Positions 16,050 through 26,082 of a stretch of 64,000 nt of DNA are shown in pieces. The stretch is from Asanoa hainanensis (lineage in GTDB: Bacteria > Actinomycetota > Actinomycetes > Mycobacteriales > Micromonosporaceae). Each line of letters begins with the position of its first letter. Positions within the stretch are counted from its first letter, which is position 1. The translations under genes were made by a program, and so were the position numbers. The stretch is taken from contig NZ_FZPH01000009.1 of assembly GCF_900188485.1 (NCBI RefSeq), positions 1 through 64,000 of the forward strand, read 5' to 3'. The notes under the pieces are model-generated. The model saw only the letters and a list, made by a program, of their open reading frames with translations. It did no database searches and had not been told where the DNA came from.

Positions 16050-17539
16050 TACTTCACCGCCGGCGTCTCGCCGCCGTTGGCCCGATCGCCGAGCCGCGCC
16101 AGCAGCGCGGGCAGGTCGACACCGGTCAGGTCCGAGCCGAGCTGCAGACCCTGCGCGACGTTGCCGGCCACGGACTTCGCCAACGACGACGCGCCGTCGG
16201 TGGAGATGACGGTCATCTTGTCGATCGCGCTCATCGGGCGGCTGGCGGCCTCGACGACCTCGGGCAGCACCCGCACGAGCAGGTCGAGGACCGCGGCCTC
16301 GCCGTACGTGGCGAACGCGTCGGCCTTGCGGGCCATCGCCTCGGCCTCGGCGTTGCCCTTGGCCAGGATCGCCGCCGCCTCGGCCGAACCCTCCCGCTCG
16401 ATCGCGTCGGCGATGGCGGTGCGCCGGCGCTGCTCGGCCTCGCCCTCCTTGGCACCTTCGATCGCGTTGGCCTCCGCCAGCGCCGCCCGCCGGGCCCGCT
16501 CGCCCTCACCGGTCAGCCGCGCCTGCTCGGCCACGGCCTGCGCGGCCGCGATGGTCGCCTGGCGCTCGGCGTCGGCCCTCAGGACGGCCGCGTTGCGGGA
16601 CGCCTCGGCCTCCTGCTCGACCTTGTAGCGGGCCGCGTCGGCCGGCTTGCGCACCTCGGTGTCGAGCTGGCGCTGCTTGAGCTCGGCGTTGCGCTCGGCG
16701 ACCTTCTGCTGCTCGGCCAGGATGGCCTGGTCGCGCTCGGCCGTGGCGAGCGGGCCGGCCGCCGCCGACCGGGCCTTGGCCGCGTCGATCTCGGCCTGGA
16801 TGCCCGCCTTCTTCAGCGCGAGGTTGCGCTCCGCCTCGGCGATCGCCTCCTCGGCCAGCAGGCGCTCCTGCTCGGCGGCCTGCCGCGCGCGGGCCTCGGC
16901 GATGGACGCCTCCTTGAGCACCCGGGCGGCCTCGGGCCGGCCGAGGTCCTGCAGGTAGGACCCTTCGGCGACGATGTCCTGCAACTGGAACGTGTCGAGC
17001 ACCAGACCCTGGTTGGTCATCGAGTGCTCGGCCTCCTCGGCCACCGCCGACGCGAACGCGGCGCGGTCCCGGATGATCTCCTCGATGGTGAGCCGGCCGA
17101 CGATCGCGCGCAGCGAGCCGGCCAGCACCTCGCGGGTGAACTCGTCGATCTCGGCCTGCTGGCGCAGGAACCGCTGCCCGGCCGCGCGGATCGCGTCCTC
17201 GGTGCCGCCGACCTTGACGATCGCGACGCCGTGCAGCGCGGCGCGGATGCCCTGCTTGGTGACCGCGCCGGTGATCTCGACGTGGATGCGCCGGCTCGAC
17301 AGGTCCAGCGACTGGAGCTTCTGCACCACGGGCACGACGAACACCGAGGCGCCCATCACGACCTTCTGGCCGGACAGGTCGGTCTGCCGGATGCCGTCGG
17401 ACGACACGGTGGCGCGGCCCTTGCGGCCGGTGACGATGAAGGCCTCGTTGGGCCCGGCCACCTTGATGCGGGAGAGCACGAACATGACCAGGAGCAGGAC
17501 CAGCAGCACGGCGCCGCCGATCCCGATGAGGAGTGGCAT
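16049..17539 (-). CDS. Flotillin-like SPFH-domain membrane protein
   Basis: A 496-residue flotillin-family protein. One N-terminal membrane segment (LLIGIGGAVLLVLLLVMFVL) is followed by an SPFH/band-7 domain (about 30-230), then a long Ala/Glu/Lys/Arg-rich coiled coil (about 230-420) and a flotillin C-terminal region (about 430-496). Flotillins organise membrane microdomains and often pair with NfeD proteins, as here: the NfeD-like gene is 12 bases upstream on the same strand. Length is typical. Confidence 0.93.
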   Translation of the reverse strand: MPLLIGIGGAVLLVLLLVMFVLSRIKVAGPNEAFIVTGRKGRATVSSDGIRQTDLSGQKVVMGASVFVVPVVQKLQSLDLSSRRIHVEITGAVTKQGIRAALHGVAIVKVGGTEDAIRAAGQRFLRQQAEIDEFTREVLAGSLRAIVGRLTIEEIIRDRAAFASAVAEEAEHSMTNQGLVLDTFQLQDIVAEGSYLQDLGRPEAARVLKEASIAEARARQAAEQERLLAEEAIAEAERNLALKKAGIQAEIDAAKARSAAAGPLATAERDQAILAEQQKVAERNAELKQRQLDTEVRKPADAARYKVEQEAEASRNAAVLRADAERQATIAAAQAVAEQARLTGEGERARRAALAEANAIEGAKEGEAEQRRRTAIADAIEREGSAEAAAILAKGNAEAEAMARKADAFATYGEAAVLDLLVRVLPEVVEAASRPMSAIDKMTVISTDGASSLAKSVAGNVAQGLQLGSDLTGVDLPALLARLGDRANGGETPAVK

Positions 17540-17551
17540 CTGGACTGCCCT

Positions 17552-18076
17552 TCAGGAGAGGGGGTGCACCGGCTCGACGACGACGCTCGTCTCGCTGGCG
17601 GCCTCGACGACGAAGATCTCGGTGCCCGCGGACAGCGGCCGGTCGGCCTTGGCGTACAGCTTGATCGGTTGCCCGCCGAGGCGGACCCGCACTTCGCCGT
17701 AGCCGGTCGCGGTGATCGGTGTGACGACGACGCCGGTGGTGCCGACGAGGTCGGCCCGCGTGGGCGTGGCGTCGGTGTGCATGTTGCGGGCGGCCCGCGA
17801 CAGGCGGACCGTGAGAAACCCCGCGGGCAGCGCGGCGACCACGCCCACGGCCACCGCCGCCACCACGGCTTGGGTCGCGCCCGCGCCGACGAGCTCGTTG
17901 GTGATCGCCGCGGTGAACCCGAACGCACCGAGGAAGCCCGCGAGCGTCTCGATGGAGAACAGGTCAGGCAGGTCGAGGTGTCCTAATTGGAACAGCTCGG
18001 CGCCGAGCAGCGAGAGGGCCAGCACCGCCACGCCGGCGCCGCCGATGACCAGGAAGACAACGGTTGCCCCGTCCAT
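17552..18076 (-). CDS. NfeD-like membrane protein
   Basis: A 174-residue protein beginning MDGATVVFLVIGGAGVAVLA. It has about three membrane helices (residues 5-25, 42-62, 72-95) and a C-terminal OB-like NfeD domain (ADLVGTTGVVVTPITATGYG to IFVVEAASETSVVVEPVH). It is the usual partner of flotillin and is translated just ahead of it. The ATG shown is preferred over longer readings upstream because the membrane segment starts there. Confidence 0.85.
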   Translation of the reverse strand: MDGATVVFLVIGGAGVAVLALSLLGAELFQLGHLDLPDLFSIETLAGFLGAFGFTAAITNELVGAGATQAVVAAVAVGVVAALPAGFLTVRLSRAARNMHTDATPTRADLVGTTGVVVTPITATGYGEVRVRLGGQPIKLYAKADRPLSAGTEIFVVEAASETSVVVEPVHPLS

Positions 18077-18141
18077 CCGCACCGCCCTCCCCGTGTCCTG
18101 AGTGCAGGGTAGCGACCACGCGCCAGGGGAGAGAGCAGGCG

Positions 18142-18173
18142 AAAGGGCCGGGTGCCCGCGCACCCGGCCCTTT
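18142..18173. terminator. Rho-independent terminator
   Basis: AAAGGGCCGGGTG and CACCCGGCCCTTT form a perfect 13-base stem with a CCCGCG loop. A/T tracts flank both sides, so it can work in both directions. On the minus strand it closes the nine-gene sugar operon, 15 bases past its last stop codon, and insulates the NfeD/flotillin pair. Confidence 0.88.
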
Positions 18174-18187
18174 TCGGGATCGGTCGG

Positions 18188-19708
18188 TCAGCTGACGGTG
18201 ATCGTCACCCGGTCGTAGCGGGTCAGCGGGAACTGGCCGTCGTCGGTGCCCTGCACGATGACCGAGATGGTCTGGCCGCGCACGGCGTCAGCGGGGACGT
18301 GGACGGTGCCACCCGCCGAGACCGGCACCGCGCCGGGGTAGGTGCCCTCCTCGCGGTACTGCCACCAGCTCGTGGTGACGCGGTCGTGGTCGGGGTCCGA
18401 GGTGCGCGCGCTCAGCGACACCGTCGATCCCGGCCGCGCCCGCACGCTGTCCTTGCCCCGCACCTGGACCGACGGTGCGTGGTTGCCGTCCCGGTAGCTC
18501 GGGGTCAACGTCCACTGGATCCGGGCCGCGAAGTCGTTCTGTGCCGCGGCCGCCCAGCGCAGGGTGGTCAGGTTGGCCACCGGCGTGCCGGTCGCGTCGA
18601 CCTCCGTGGACGCCATCGTCCACAGGTCCGGCGACGTGGTGGTCTGGGTGGCCCGGCCACCCCAACCGCCGAGCAGCGGGTTCGCCGGGTCCTCGATGCC
18701 CGTCCTGAGCAACGGGTTGAAGGCGACGTTGTCCCCTTCGGACAGGAAGTCGTACGGCGCGAGCGGCTTGCACCACCCGCCCGGCGCGAGCACCGGGTCG
18801 CCGAAGATGTCGAGCTGGTCGCCCGGCATCGACTGGCCGTCGAGCCACGAGCGGTACAGCGAGCCGTACGGGCCGATCTGGATGTTGTCGCGGATCCACG
18901 GGCCGCTGAAGTAGACCCGGTCGGCCGGCAGCCCACGCACGTTGCCCTGGCCGCCGCGGTTGCAGTTGTAGCCCCACGTCGAGTAGCCGGCGGACAGCTG
19001 CTCGACCCGGATGCCCGGCCACGCGGGCGCGATGTAGTCCTGGTACGTCTCGTCCTGGAACCCGCTGGCCAGGATGACCGCCTTGTGCGACACCTTCTCC
19101 TGGACGGCGGCCCACTTACGGGTGCCGGCGTACTGCGACTCGATGGACTTCAGCGCCCGGGCGATGGTGCTCGTGCCGCCCCACGCCTGCAGATACAACG
19201 GCCGCTTGTCGTTGTCCAGCAACAGCTTCCTGATGAGGTCCGAGCCCGGCGTGTCCTTCGCCATCTCGCCCTCGAACTCGATGTTGCCGAGCTTGATCAT
19301 CGACTTCAGCTTCGCCGGGCTGGGGTAGTCGCTGTCGTGCCGGCGCAGGTTCGGGTAGGCGGCGGCGTACGCCGGCAGCACGTGGTCCTCGATGTAGGTC
19401 GAGCCGACCCACCGCCACGAGGTCTGCGGCGTCGAGTACTCCCGGCCCGGGAGGAAGAACTCGGTGCCCTGGCCGTCGCCGGACCAGTGGAACCGACCGC
19501 TGGCGTAGACGATGCCCTCGGTGTCGACCTCGTTGGTGTAGAGCAGGTAGCGGATCAGGGACGCGAGGTCGTCCTGTTCCATGTCGGTCGTGACGACGGT
19601 GCGGGGCTTGTCGGCGCGGTCCGAGCCGTGGGCTGATGCCGGCGCGGCACCGATCGTGGCGGTGACGGCGACCGCCAGGGAAACGGCGGCCAGTAGTCGT
19701 AGGCGCAT
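18188..19708 (-). CDS. Secreted DUF1593 nucleoside-hydrolase-like protein
   Basis: A 506-residue exported protein with a signal peptide ending APASAHG near residue 28. The mature N-terminus carries TTDMEQDDLASLIRYLLYTN, a variant of the nucleoside-hydrolase metal motif DTDxGxDD that keeps the paired Asp. The nucleoside-hydrolase-like domain runs to about 330, and an Ig-like beta domain (about 410-506, HAPSVQVRGKDSVRAR onward) completes it. DUF1593 members are uncharacterised. It is last in a sugar-uptake operon, 18 bases after the isomerase gene, which suggests it frees a furanose sugar outside the cell. Confidence 0.85.
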   Translation of the reverse strand: MRLRLLAAVSLAVAVTATIGAAPASAHGSDRADKPRTVVTTDMEQDDLASLIRYLLYTNEVDTEGIVYASGRFHWSGDGQGTEFFLPGREYSTPQTSWRWVGSTYIEDHVLPAYAAAYPNLRRHDSDYPSPAKLKSMIKLGNIEFEGEMAKDTPGSDLIRKLLLDNDKRPLYLQAWGGTSTIARALKSIESQYAGTRKWAAVQEKVSHKAVILASGFQDETYQDYIAPAWPGIRVEQLSAGYSTWGYNCNRGGQGNVRGLPADRVYFSGPWIRDNIQIGPYGSLYRSWLDGQSMPGDQLDIFGDPVLAPGGWCKPLAPYDFLSEGDNVAFNPLLRTGIEDPANPLLGGWGGRATQTTTSPDLWTMASTEVDATGTPVANLTTLRWAAAAQNDFAARIQWTLTPSYRDGNHAPSVQVRGKDSVRARPGSTVSLSARTSDPDHDRVTTSWWQYREEGTYPGAVPVSAGGTVHVPADAVRGQTISVIVQGTDDGQFPLTRYDRVTITVS

Positions 19709-19726
19709 GCGACCTCCTTCGTCTGG

Positions 19727-20716
19727 CTATTCGGCGGGGGAACCGAACAGGGCGTCCTGGACGATGCGTTGCGCGGCCATCGCGTCCTGCCGCTCCTGTG
19801 CCTCCGCGAGCGCGGTGACGTCGAGCCGGTCGAGGGCGCGGTGGATCCGCTTGAGGGTGCCGATCGCGGTCTTCGCCGCGTCGACGCTGTCCTCGCGGAA
19901 CGGGAACTGGTCGAGCTGCCAGACGCCGTCCCAGTTGTTCTTGCGCAGGGTGTGGAAGAACTCGAAGATCTCGGTCAGGTGGACGGTGCCGACCACGAGG
20001 TCGTCGTCCCAGCCGCGCAGGTTGTCGTTGACGTCCATGCCGAACAACCGGCCGTGGTCGATGATGAGCTGGGCCGCGTCCGCGGGCGACTCGCCGCCGT
20101 AGAGGCTGTGGCCGAAGTCCAGCAGGACCCCGACGTTGTCGAGGCCGATCTGCTGGATGCCCAGCAGGGTGCGAGCGGCCGAGTCCCAGGTCATCTTGAC
20201 CCGGGGCTCGCGGGGCTTGTACTCGATCGCGAACTTGAGGTCCGGGTGCGCGCCGGCGAGCTCGCGCATGCCGTCGACCGCGAGCTTCCACAGTGTTCGG
20301 TGGTCGACCTGGAACGGGTAGTCCCACCCGTCCTGGCCCGGCCAGATCTTCACGTAGTCGGCGCCGAGCTCGCGGACCACGCCGGCCGCCTCGTGCATCA
20401 GGTCGAGGGCGGCCTTGCGGGCCGCCGGGTCGGGGTTGGTGAACGCGCCCCGGCCGAACCGGCGCAGGTAGATCTCGGGGGTGATGCCGATCGCGCCCAG
20501 GCCCTGCGCGGCGAGCGCGTCCTTGACCTCGCTGAGCCCGACGCCAGGGGTGAACGGGTAGTTGAGGTCGACGACGGACAGGTCACCGACCTGACCGGCC
20601 AGCTCGATGGCGTCCAGCGTCGTGCGCGCCGGGCCGTAGCCGTCGGTCGCGTAGCGGTCGACGTAGGTGGCGAAGTGCCAGAGGCCGGCACCGAAACGGG
20701 GGTACGTGCTGGGCAT
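19727..20716 (-). CDS. TIM-barrel sugar isomerase, likely D-apiose isomerase
   Basis: A 329-residue xylose-isomerase-like TIM barrel (sugar phosphate isomerase/epimerase family). Metal-ligand candidates are the Glu of [12 protein letters not shown], the Asp-His of [12 protein letters not shown] and the acidic cluster in [15 protein letters not shown]. In the known D-apiose pathway an enzyme of this type (ApsE) turns D-apiose into D-apulose. Here it is grouped with an FGGY kinase and a split transketolase, the other two activities of that pathway. GGGAG precedes the ATG. A role on another pentose or branched sugar is possible. Confidence 0.8.
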   Translation of the reverse strand: MPSTYPRFGAGLWHFATYVDRYATDGYGPARTTLDAIELAGQVGDLSVVDLNYPFTPGVGLSEVKDALAAQGLGAIGITPEIYLRRFGRGAFTNPDPAARKAALDLMHEAAGVVRELGADYVKIWPGQDGWDYPFQVDHRTLWKLAVDGMRELAGAHPDLKFAIEYKPREPRVKMTWDSAARTLLGIQQIGLDNVGVLLDFGHSLYGGESPADAAQLIIDHGRLFGMDVNDNLRGWDDDLVVGTVHLTEIFEFFHTLRKNNWDGVWQLDQFPFREDSVDAAKTAIGTLKRIHRALDRLDVTALAEAQERQDAMAAQRIVQDALFGSPAE

Positions 20717-20721
20717 GCTGA

Positions 20722-22110
20722 TCAGCTCCCGGGGTGAGGGGCGGACGGGGTGCGGGCCCGGGCGACGGCGGTGTGCCAGGCGGCGCGGGCCTCCTGGGCT
20801 CCGGCGCCGGGCCGGGGATGGAAGTCGTCGTACTCGATCGGCGGGTGCAGCCCTCCGGCCAGGAAGGCGGCGCCGAGCGCGGACAGGTTCGCGGTGCGGG
20901 CCCGCCGGACCGGCACGCCGGCCAGGTCCGCCTGGATTTGCATGAGGGTGTCGTTGCCGGTGGCGCCGCCGTCGGCGAGCAGCCGGCCGGCCGGTCCCAG
21001 CGCGTCGACCACGTCGGCGACCTGGTGCGCGATCGACTCGATGGCCGCCCGGGCGACCTGGGCCGGCCGGGTGCCGAGGGTGAGCCCGCTGAGCACGCCG
21101 ACTGCGCTGTCGTCCCACCACGGCGCGGCCAGCCCGCCGAACGCCGGCACGAGGTGCACGCCGTCGCTGGACGCTTCGTCGGCGAGCTCGGCCACCCGGG
21201 CGGGGTCGACGCCGAGGAACTCCGCGAGCCAGAGCACGGTGGCGCCGGTGGAGCGGATGTTGCCCTCGGCGGCCAGGCGGATGCCCGGGTCTCCCCACGC
21301 GACCGTCAGGCACACCGCGTCGCTGGGCACGGTGGAGACCAGGCCCATCACCGACGACCCGGTGCCGTAGGTGACTTTCACGCCGCCGTCGACCTGCGTG
21401 CCATGGGCGTACAGGGCCGCGTGCGAGTCGCCGAGCACCGCGGTGATCGGCAGCCCGGCGAGGACGCCGCCGGCCGCGCCGATGGTGCCGAGCGAGCCGG
21501 CCGACGGGGTCAGGGCCGGCAGCGCGCTCTCCGGGATCCCGAACAGGTCCAGCAGTTCGGGGCTCCAGGACCCGGACCGCACGTCGAGCAATTGGGTACG
21601 CGACGCGTTGCCGACCTCGATCTGGTGGCGGCCGGTCAGCGCGTACAGCAGCCAGGCGTCGACCGTGCCGACCGCGGCGTCCGGTGTGCGGTCGAGCAGC
21701 CAGCGCAGCTTGGCCGCGCTGAACATCTGGTCCAGCGGCAGCCCGCTGATCCGGCGGATCTCGTCGGCGTGGGTGCGGAGGTCGGCACACGAGGCCCGGC
21801 GGTCCTGCCAGCCGAGCACCGGTCCGGCGGGCCGCCCGGTGCGCCGGTCCCAGACCACCGCCGACTCGCGCTGGGTGCTGAGGCCGACCGCGTCGACGGC
21901 GCCGCGCGGCACCCCGTCCAGGCAGGCCCGCGCGGCGGTCAGGACGCTGGCGAGGATCTCGTCCGCGTCCTGCTCGACCCAGCCCGGCGCCGGGTACCGG
22001 ATCGGCACCGGGGCCGAGCCGCTGGCCACGACCGTGCCGGACCGGTCGACCAGGAGACACTTCGTGGAGCTGGTCCCCTGGTCGATCGCCAGGACGAGGC
22101 CGTCAGGCAT
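20722..22110 (-). CDS. FGGY-family carbohydrate kinase, likely D-apulose kinase
   Basis: A 462-residue FGGY kinase with an N-terminal phosphate motif ([20 protein letters not shown]), the active-site region [19 protein letters not shown], and a C-terminal nucleotide motif ([20 protein letters not shown]). It phosphorylates a sugar or polyol with ATP. By context the substrate would be D-apulose (AplK type); xylulose or glycerol cannot be excluded from sequence alone. The start overlaps the transketolase gene by 8 bases and the isomerase follows 5 bases after its stop. Confidence 0.88.
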   Translation of the reverse strand: MPDGLVLAIDQGTSSTKCLLVDRSGTVVASGSAPVPIRYPAPGWVEQDADEILASVLTAARACLDGVPRGAVDAVGLSTQRESAVVWDRRTGRPAGPVLGWQDRRASCADLRTHADEIRRISGLPLDQMFSAAKLRWLLDRTPDAAVGTVDAWLLYALTGRHQIEVGNASRTQLLDVRSGSWSPELLDLFGIPESALPALTPSAGSLGTIGAAGGVLAGLPITAVLGDSHAALYAHGTQVDGGVKVTYGTGSSVMGLVSTVPSDAVCLTVAWGDPGIRLAAEGNIRSTGATVLWLAEFLGVDPARVAELADEASSDGVHLVPAFGGLAAPWWDDSAVGVLSGLTLGTRPAQVARAAIESIAHQVADVVDALGPAGRLLADGGATGNDTLMQIQADLAGVPVRRARTANLSALGAAFLAGGLHPPIEYDDFHPRPGAGAQEARAAWHTAVARARTPSAPHPGS

Positions 22111-23050
22111 CGGCGCGGGCCAGGTCGACCACCGCCGCCCGGATGTCCGAGGCGGCCAGCCCGAAGTGCTCCAGCAGGAACGCGGTGCTGCCCGTCGGCG
22201 CGAACTCGCGGTGCACGCCGAGCATCCGCATCGGCACCGGCGCGCGCTCGGCGACGACCACCGCCGCGACCGCGGCACCGAGACCGCCCGTCGTGGTCGC
22301 CTCCTCGGCGGTGACGATCCCGCGCGTCTCGCGCATCGCCCGGCGGATCACGTCCTCGTCCAGCGGCGCGATCGTCGACATGTTGAGCACCCGCACCGAC
22401 ACGCCGTCCGCCAAAGCCTCGTCAGCGGCGGCCAGCGCACGGGACACCATGGTGCCGGCCGCCACCACCGTGACGTCGCTTCCGTCCCGCAGCAACGTCG
22501 CCGTGCCGAAGCTGAAGGAATCGGTGACGGCGGGGACTTTGAACCGGCCGATCCGCAGGAACACCGGGGTCGCCGCCGACGCCGCCCAGCGCACGGCGGC
22601 GCGCGTCTCGGCCGGGTCGGCCGGCACGACGATGCCGAGGCCGGCGATCGCCCGCAGCCACGACAGGTCCTCGATCGAGTGGTGGGTGGGTCCGAGCTCG
22701 CCGTACGCCATGCCAGGGCTCATGCCGCACAGCACGACGGGCGACTGGCTGTACGCGACGTCGGCCTTGATCTGCTCGAGCGCGCGACCGGTCAGGAACG
22801 GGGCGGCACCGCAGACGAACGGCACGTAGCCGCTGAGCGCCAGGCCCGCGCCGACACCGACCATGTCCTGCTCGGCGATGCCGACGTTGATCAGCCGGTC
22901 GGGGAACTCCTTGGCGAACGCGACCAGGTTGCTCGAGCCGACGGAGTCGTTGCACACGGCCACGATCCGCTCGTCCGCCCGGGCCAGCGCGAGCAGCTCC
23001 TCGGCGAACGCGACCCGACAGTCAAAAGTCTCGGCCACCATCGTGCTCAT
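22103..23050 (-). CDS. Transketolase C-terminal subunit
   Basis: A 315-residue protein with the pyrimidine-binding and C-terminal domains of a split transketolase. The catalytic Glu lies in INVGIAEQDMVGVGAGLAL, and the C-terminal domain runs from about 190. Together with the upstream N-terminal subunit it forms a thiamine-diphosphate enzyme. In the D-apiose route such a pair (AptA/AptB) converts apulose 4-phosphate and glyceraldehyde 3-phosphate to dihydroxyacetone and xylulose 5-phosphate. The start overlaps the N-subunit stop by ATGA; a GTG nine bases downstream is an alternative. Confidence 0.88.
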   Translation of the reverse strand: MSTMVAETFDCRVAFAEELLALARADERIVAVCNDSVGSSNLVAFAKEFPDRLINVGIAEQDMVGVGAGLALSGYVPFVCGAAPFLTGRALEQIKADVAYSQSPVVLCGMSPGMAYGELGPTHHSIEDLSWLRAIAGLGIVVPADPAETRAAVRWAASAATPVFLRIGRFKVPAVTDSFSFGTATLLRDGSDVTVVAAGTMVSRALAAADEALADGVSVRVLNMSTIAPLDEDVIRRAMRETRGIVTAEEATTTGGLGAAVAAVVVAERAPVPMRMLGVHREFAPTGSTAFLLEHFGLAASDIRAAVVDLARADA

Positions 23051-23928
23051 CGGGCCAGCTCCGCCATCGCGTCGGTGATCTGCTCGGGGGTCGGCACCTT
23101 GTGGTGCCACTCGACTCGGTCCTCCATGAAGGAGACGCCTCTTCCCTTGATCGTGTTGGCGATGACGCAGGTCGGCCGCTCGCCCCGGGGTGCGGTGAAC
23201 GCCGCCAGCAGGGCGAGGTGGTCGTGGCCGTCGACCTCGATCACGTCCCAGCCGAAGCTACGCCACTTGGCGTCGAGTGGATCAAGGGCACTGGTCTCCT
23301 CGGTACGCGCGCCCTGCTGGAGCCGGTTGCGGTCGACGACCGCGGTGAGGTTGGCCAGGCGGCGGTGCCCGGCGGTCATCGCGGCCTCCCAGTTGCTGCC
23401 CTCCTGGAGCTCACCGTCGCCGAGCACGACGTACACGTGCCGGTTCGACGCGGCCAGCCGCCCCGCGACCGCCATGCCGACGGAGACCGGCAGCCCGTGG
23501 CCGAGGGGACCGGTGTTGGTCTCGACACCGGGCACCTTGACCCGGTTGGGGTGGCCGTTGAGCGCCGAGTGCGGCCCGGCGAACGTGTCGAGCTCCTGCG
23601 CGGAGAAGAACCCGGCGGCCGCGAGGGTCGCGTACAGCGCGCCGGCGGTGTGGCCCTTGCTGAGCACGAAGCGGTCGCGGTCGGCCCAGTCGGGCCGCTC
23701 CGGATCGACCCGCAGCACGGCGAAGAACAGGGTGGTAAGGATGTCGAGGACGGACAGGTCGCCGCCCACGTGACCGAGACCGGCCCGGCCGATCATCTGG
23801 AGGTCGGTGGTGCGGGACTGGTTGGCCCGCCGCCGCAGCATCTCGCGGCGGCGCTCGGGTCCGGAGTCGGCGAGGTCCTGACGGAATCGACGCCAGGCGG
23901 CAGCGGCCCGGGGGTCGGCGACCAGCAT
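23047..23928 (-). CDS. Transketolase N-terminal subunit
   Basis: A 293-residue thiamine-diphosphate-binding subunit. Landmarks are RAGLGHVGGDLSVLDILTTL, FVLSKGHTAGALYATLAAAG and the ThDP/metal motif GDGELQEGSNWEAAMTAGHR. It pairs with the next gene to make a two-chain transketolase; housekeeping transketolases are single chains. It sits between the periplasmic-binding-protein gene and the C-subunit gene in a sugar catabolic operon. Confidence 0.88.
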   Translation of the reverse strand: MLVADPRAAAAWRRFRQDLADSGPERRREMLRRRANQSRTTDLQMIGRAGLGHVGGDLSVLDILTTLFFAVLRVDPERPDWADRDRFVLSKGHTAGALYATLAAAGFFSAQELDTFAGPHSALNGHPNRVKVPGVETNTGPLGHGLPVSVGMAVAGRLAASNRHVYVVLGDGELQEGSNWEAAMTAGHRRLANLTAVVDRNRLQQGARTEETSALDPLDAKWRSFGWDVIEVDGHDHLALLAAFTAPRGERPTCVIANTIKGRGVSFMEDRVEWHHKVPTPEQITDAMAELAR

Positions 23929-23994
23929 GGTTGCCCTTTCTGTGGTGTTGACTGTCGCGGGCGGGCCGCGTCGGACGGCCCGCCCGCGCGGCGG

Positions 23995-25008
<1,014 letters not shown>

Positions 25009-26082
25009 TCAGGCGGTACGTTTCGCGAGCCCGGACTGCAGCCGTTGCTGCGCCTGCTCGGTGATGACGGCGAAGACGATCACGGCGCCCTTGACCACCG
25101 ACTGCCAGAAGGTGGAGACGCCGACGAGGACGAGGCCGTCGCTGAGGAAGCCGATGACGAAGGCGCCCATGACGGTGCCGATGATGGTGCCGCGACCGCC
25201 GGCCAGGGCCGTGCCGCCGAGCACGGCGGCGGCGATGGCGTTGAGCTCGTACGTGGTCGCGGTGTCCGGGTACGCCGCGCCGAGCTCCGAGGTGAGCAGC
25301 AGGCCCGCCAGCGCCGCGCAGGCACCCGAGATGACGTACACGGCGATCTTGACGCGGTTGACCCTGATGCCCGAGAGCACCGCCGCCCGCTCGTTGCCGC
25401 CGACCGCGTAGACCCGGCGGCCGAACGGCGTGCGCGTGGTGACGACGATCGCCGCGGCGGCCACCGCCGCCATGATCCAGACAGCGACCGGGATGCCGAG
25501 CAGGCTGTCGACGCCGATGACGTGGAAGCCCTGGTTGCCGCGCTCGGGCGTGCCCGCGAGGTCGGGGAACGTGCCGCCGTCGCTGCGCAGCTGCGCGACG
25601 CCGCGGGCGACGTAGAGCATGCCGAGCGTGGCGATGAACGGCGCCACCTTGAACCGGGTGACCAGCAGGCCGTTGACCGCGCCGACCAGGGCGCCGACCA
25701 CGATGCCGATGAGGATGACCACGGCCACCGAGAAGAAGACGGTGCCGCCCGGTAGGGCCAGGCCGGTGAACAGCAACCCGCCGGAGACCATGCTGGCCAG
25801 GCCGGCGATCGAGCCCACCGACAGGTCGATGCCGCCGGTCAGGATCACGAACGTGACGCCGATGGCGAGGATCGCGTTGATGGCCACGTGCTTGGTCATC
25901 AGGATCAGGTTGCTCTGCGTCAGGTACTCGGGGGAGATCGCGCTGAAGAACGCGACCAGCACGACGAGGACCACCAGCGTGCGCCCGCGCAGCAGCAGGA
26001 GCGCGGCCTTCGCCAGGGCCTGGTTGCCCGGCGGCGCCTCGGCCGGCGCCGGTGCGGGCGGCGCGACTGTGGTGTCGGTCAT
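25009..26082 (-). CDS. Sugar ABC transporter permease (RbsC type)
   Basis: A 357-residue permease of the BPD_transp_2 family with about nine membrane segments and the family signature LTGGIDLSVGSIAGLASMVS near residue 82. GGTALAGGRGTIIGTVMGAF near the C-terminus contacts the ATPase. The first 30 residues are a Pro/Ala-rich cytosolic tail. Its start overlaps the stop of the ATPase gene by ATGA, and the substrate-binding protein follows 24 bases downstream. Confidence 0.93.
   Translation of the reverse strand: MTDTTVAPPAPAPAEAPPGNQALAKAALLLLRGRTLVVLVVLVAFFSAISPEYLTQSNLILMTKHVAINAILAIGVTFVILTGGIDLSVGSIAGLASMVSGGLLFTGLALPGGTVFFSVAVVILIGIVVGALVGAVNGLLVTRFKVAPFIATLGMLYVARGVAQLRSDGGTFPDLAGTPERGNQGFHVIGVDSLLGIPVAVWIMAAVAAAAIVVTTRTPFGRRVYAVGGNERAAVLSGIRVNRVKIAVYVISGACAALAGLLLTSELGAAYPDTATTYELNAIAAAVLGGTALAGGRGTIIGTVMGAFVIGFLSDGLVLVGVSTFWQSVVKGAVIVFAVITEQAQQRLQSGLAKRTA

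Noticed and set aside
16013-17986. A 657-codon plus-strand frame opposite flotillin and NfeD
   Set aside because: Composition is Leu/Arg/Gly/Asp repeats with no family pattern; the flotillin reading is certain.
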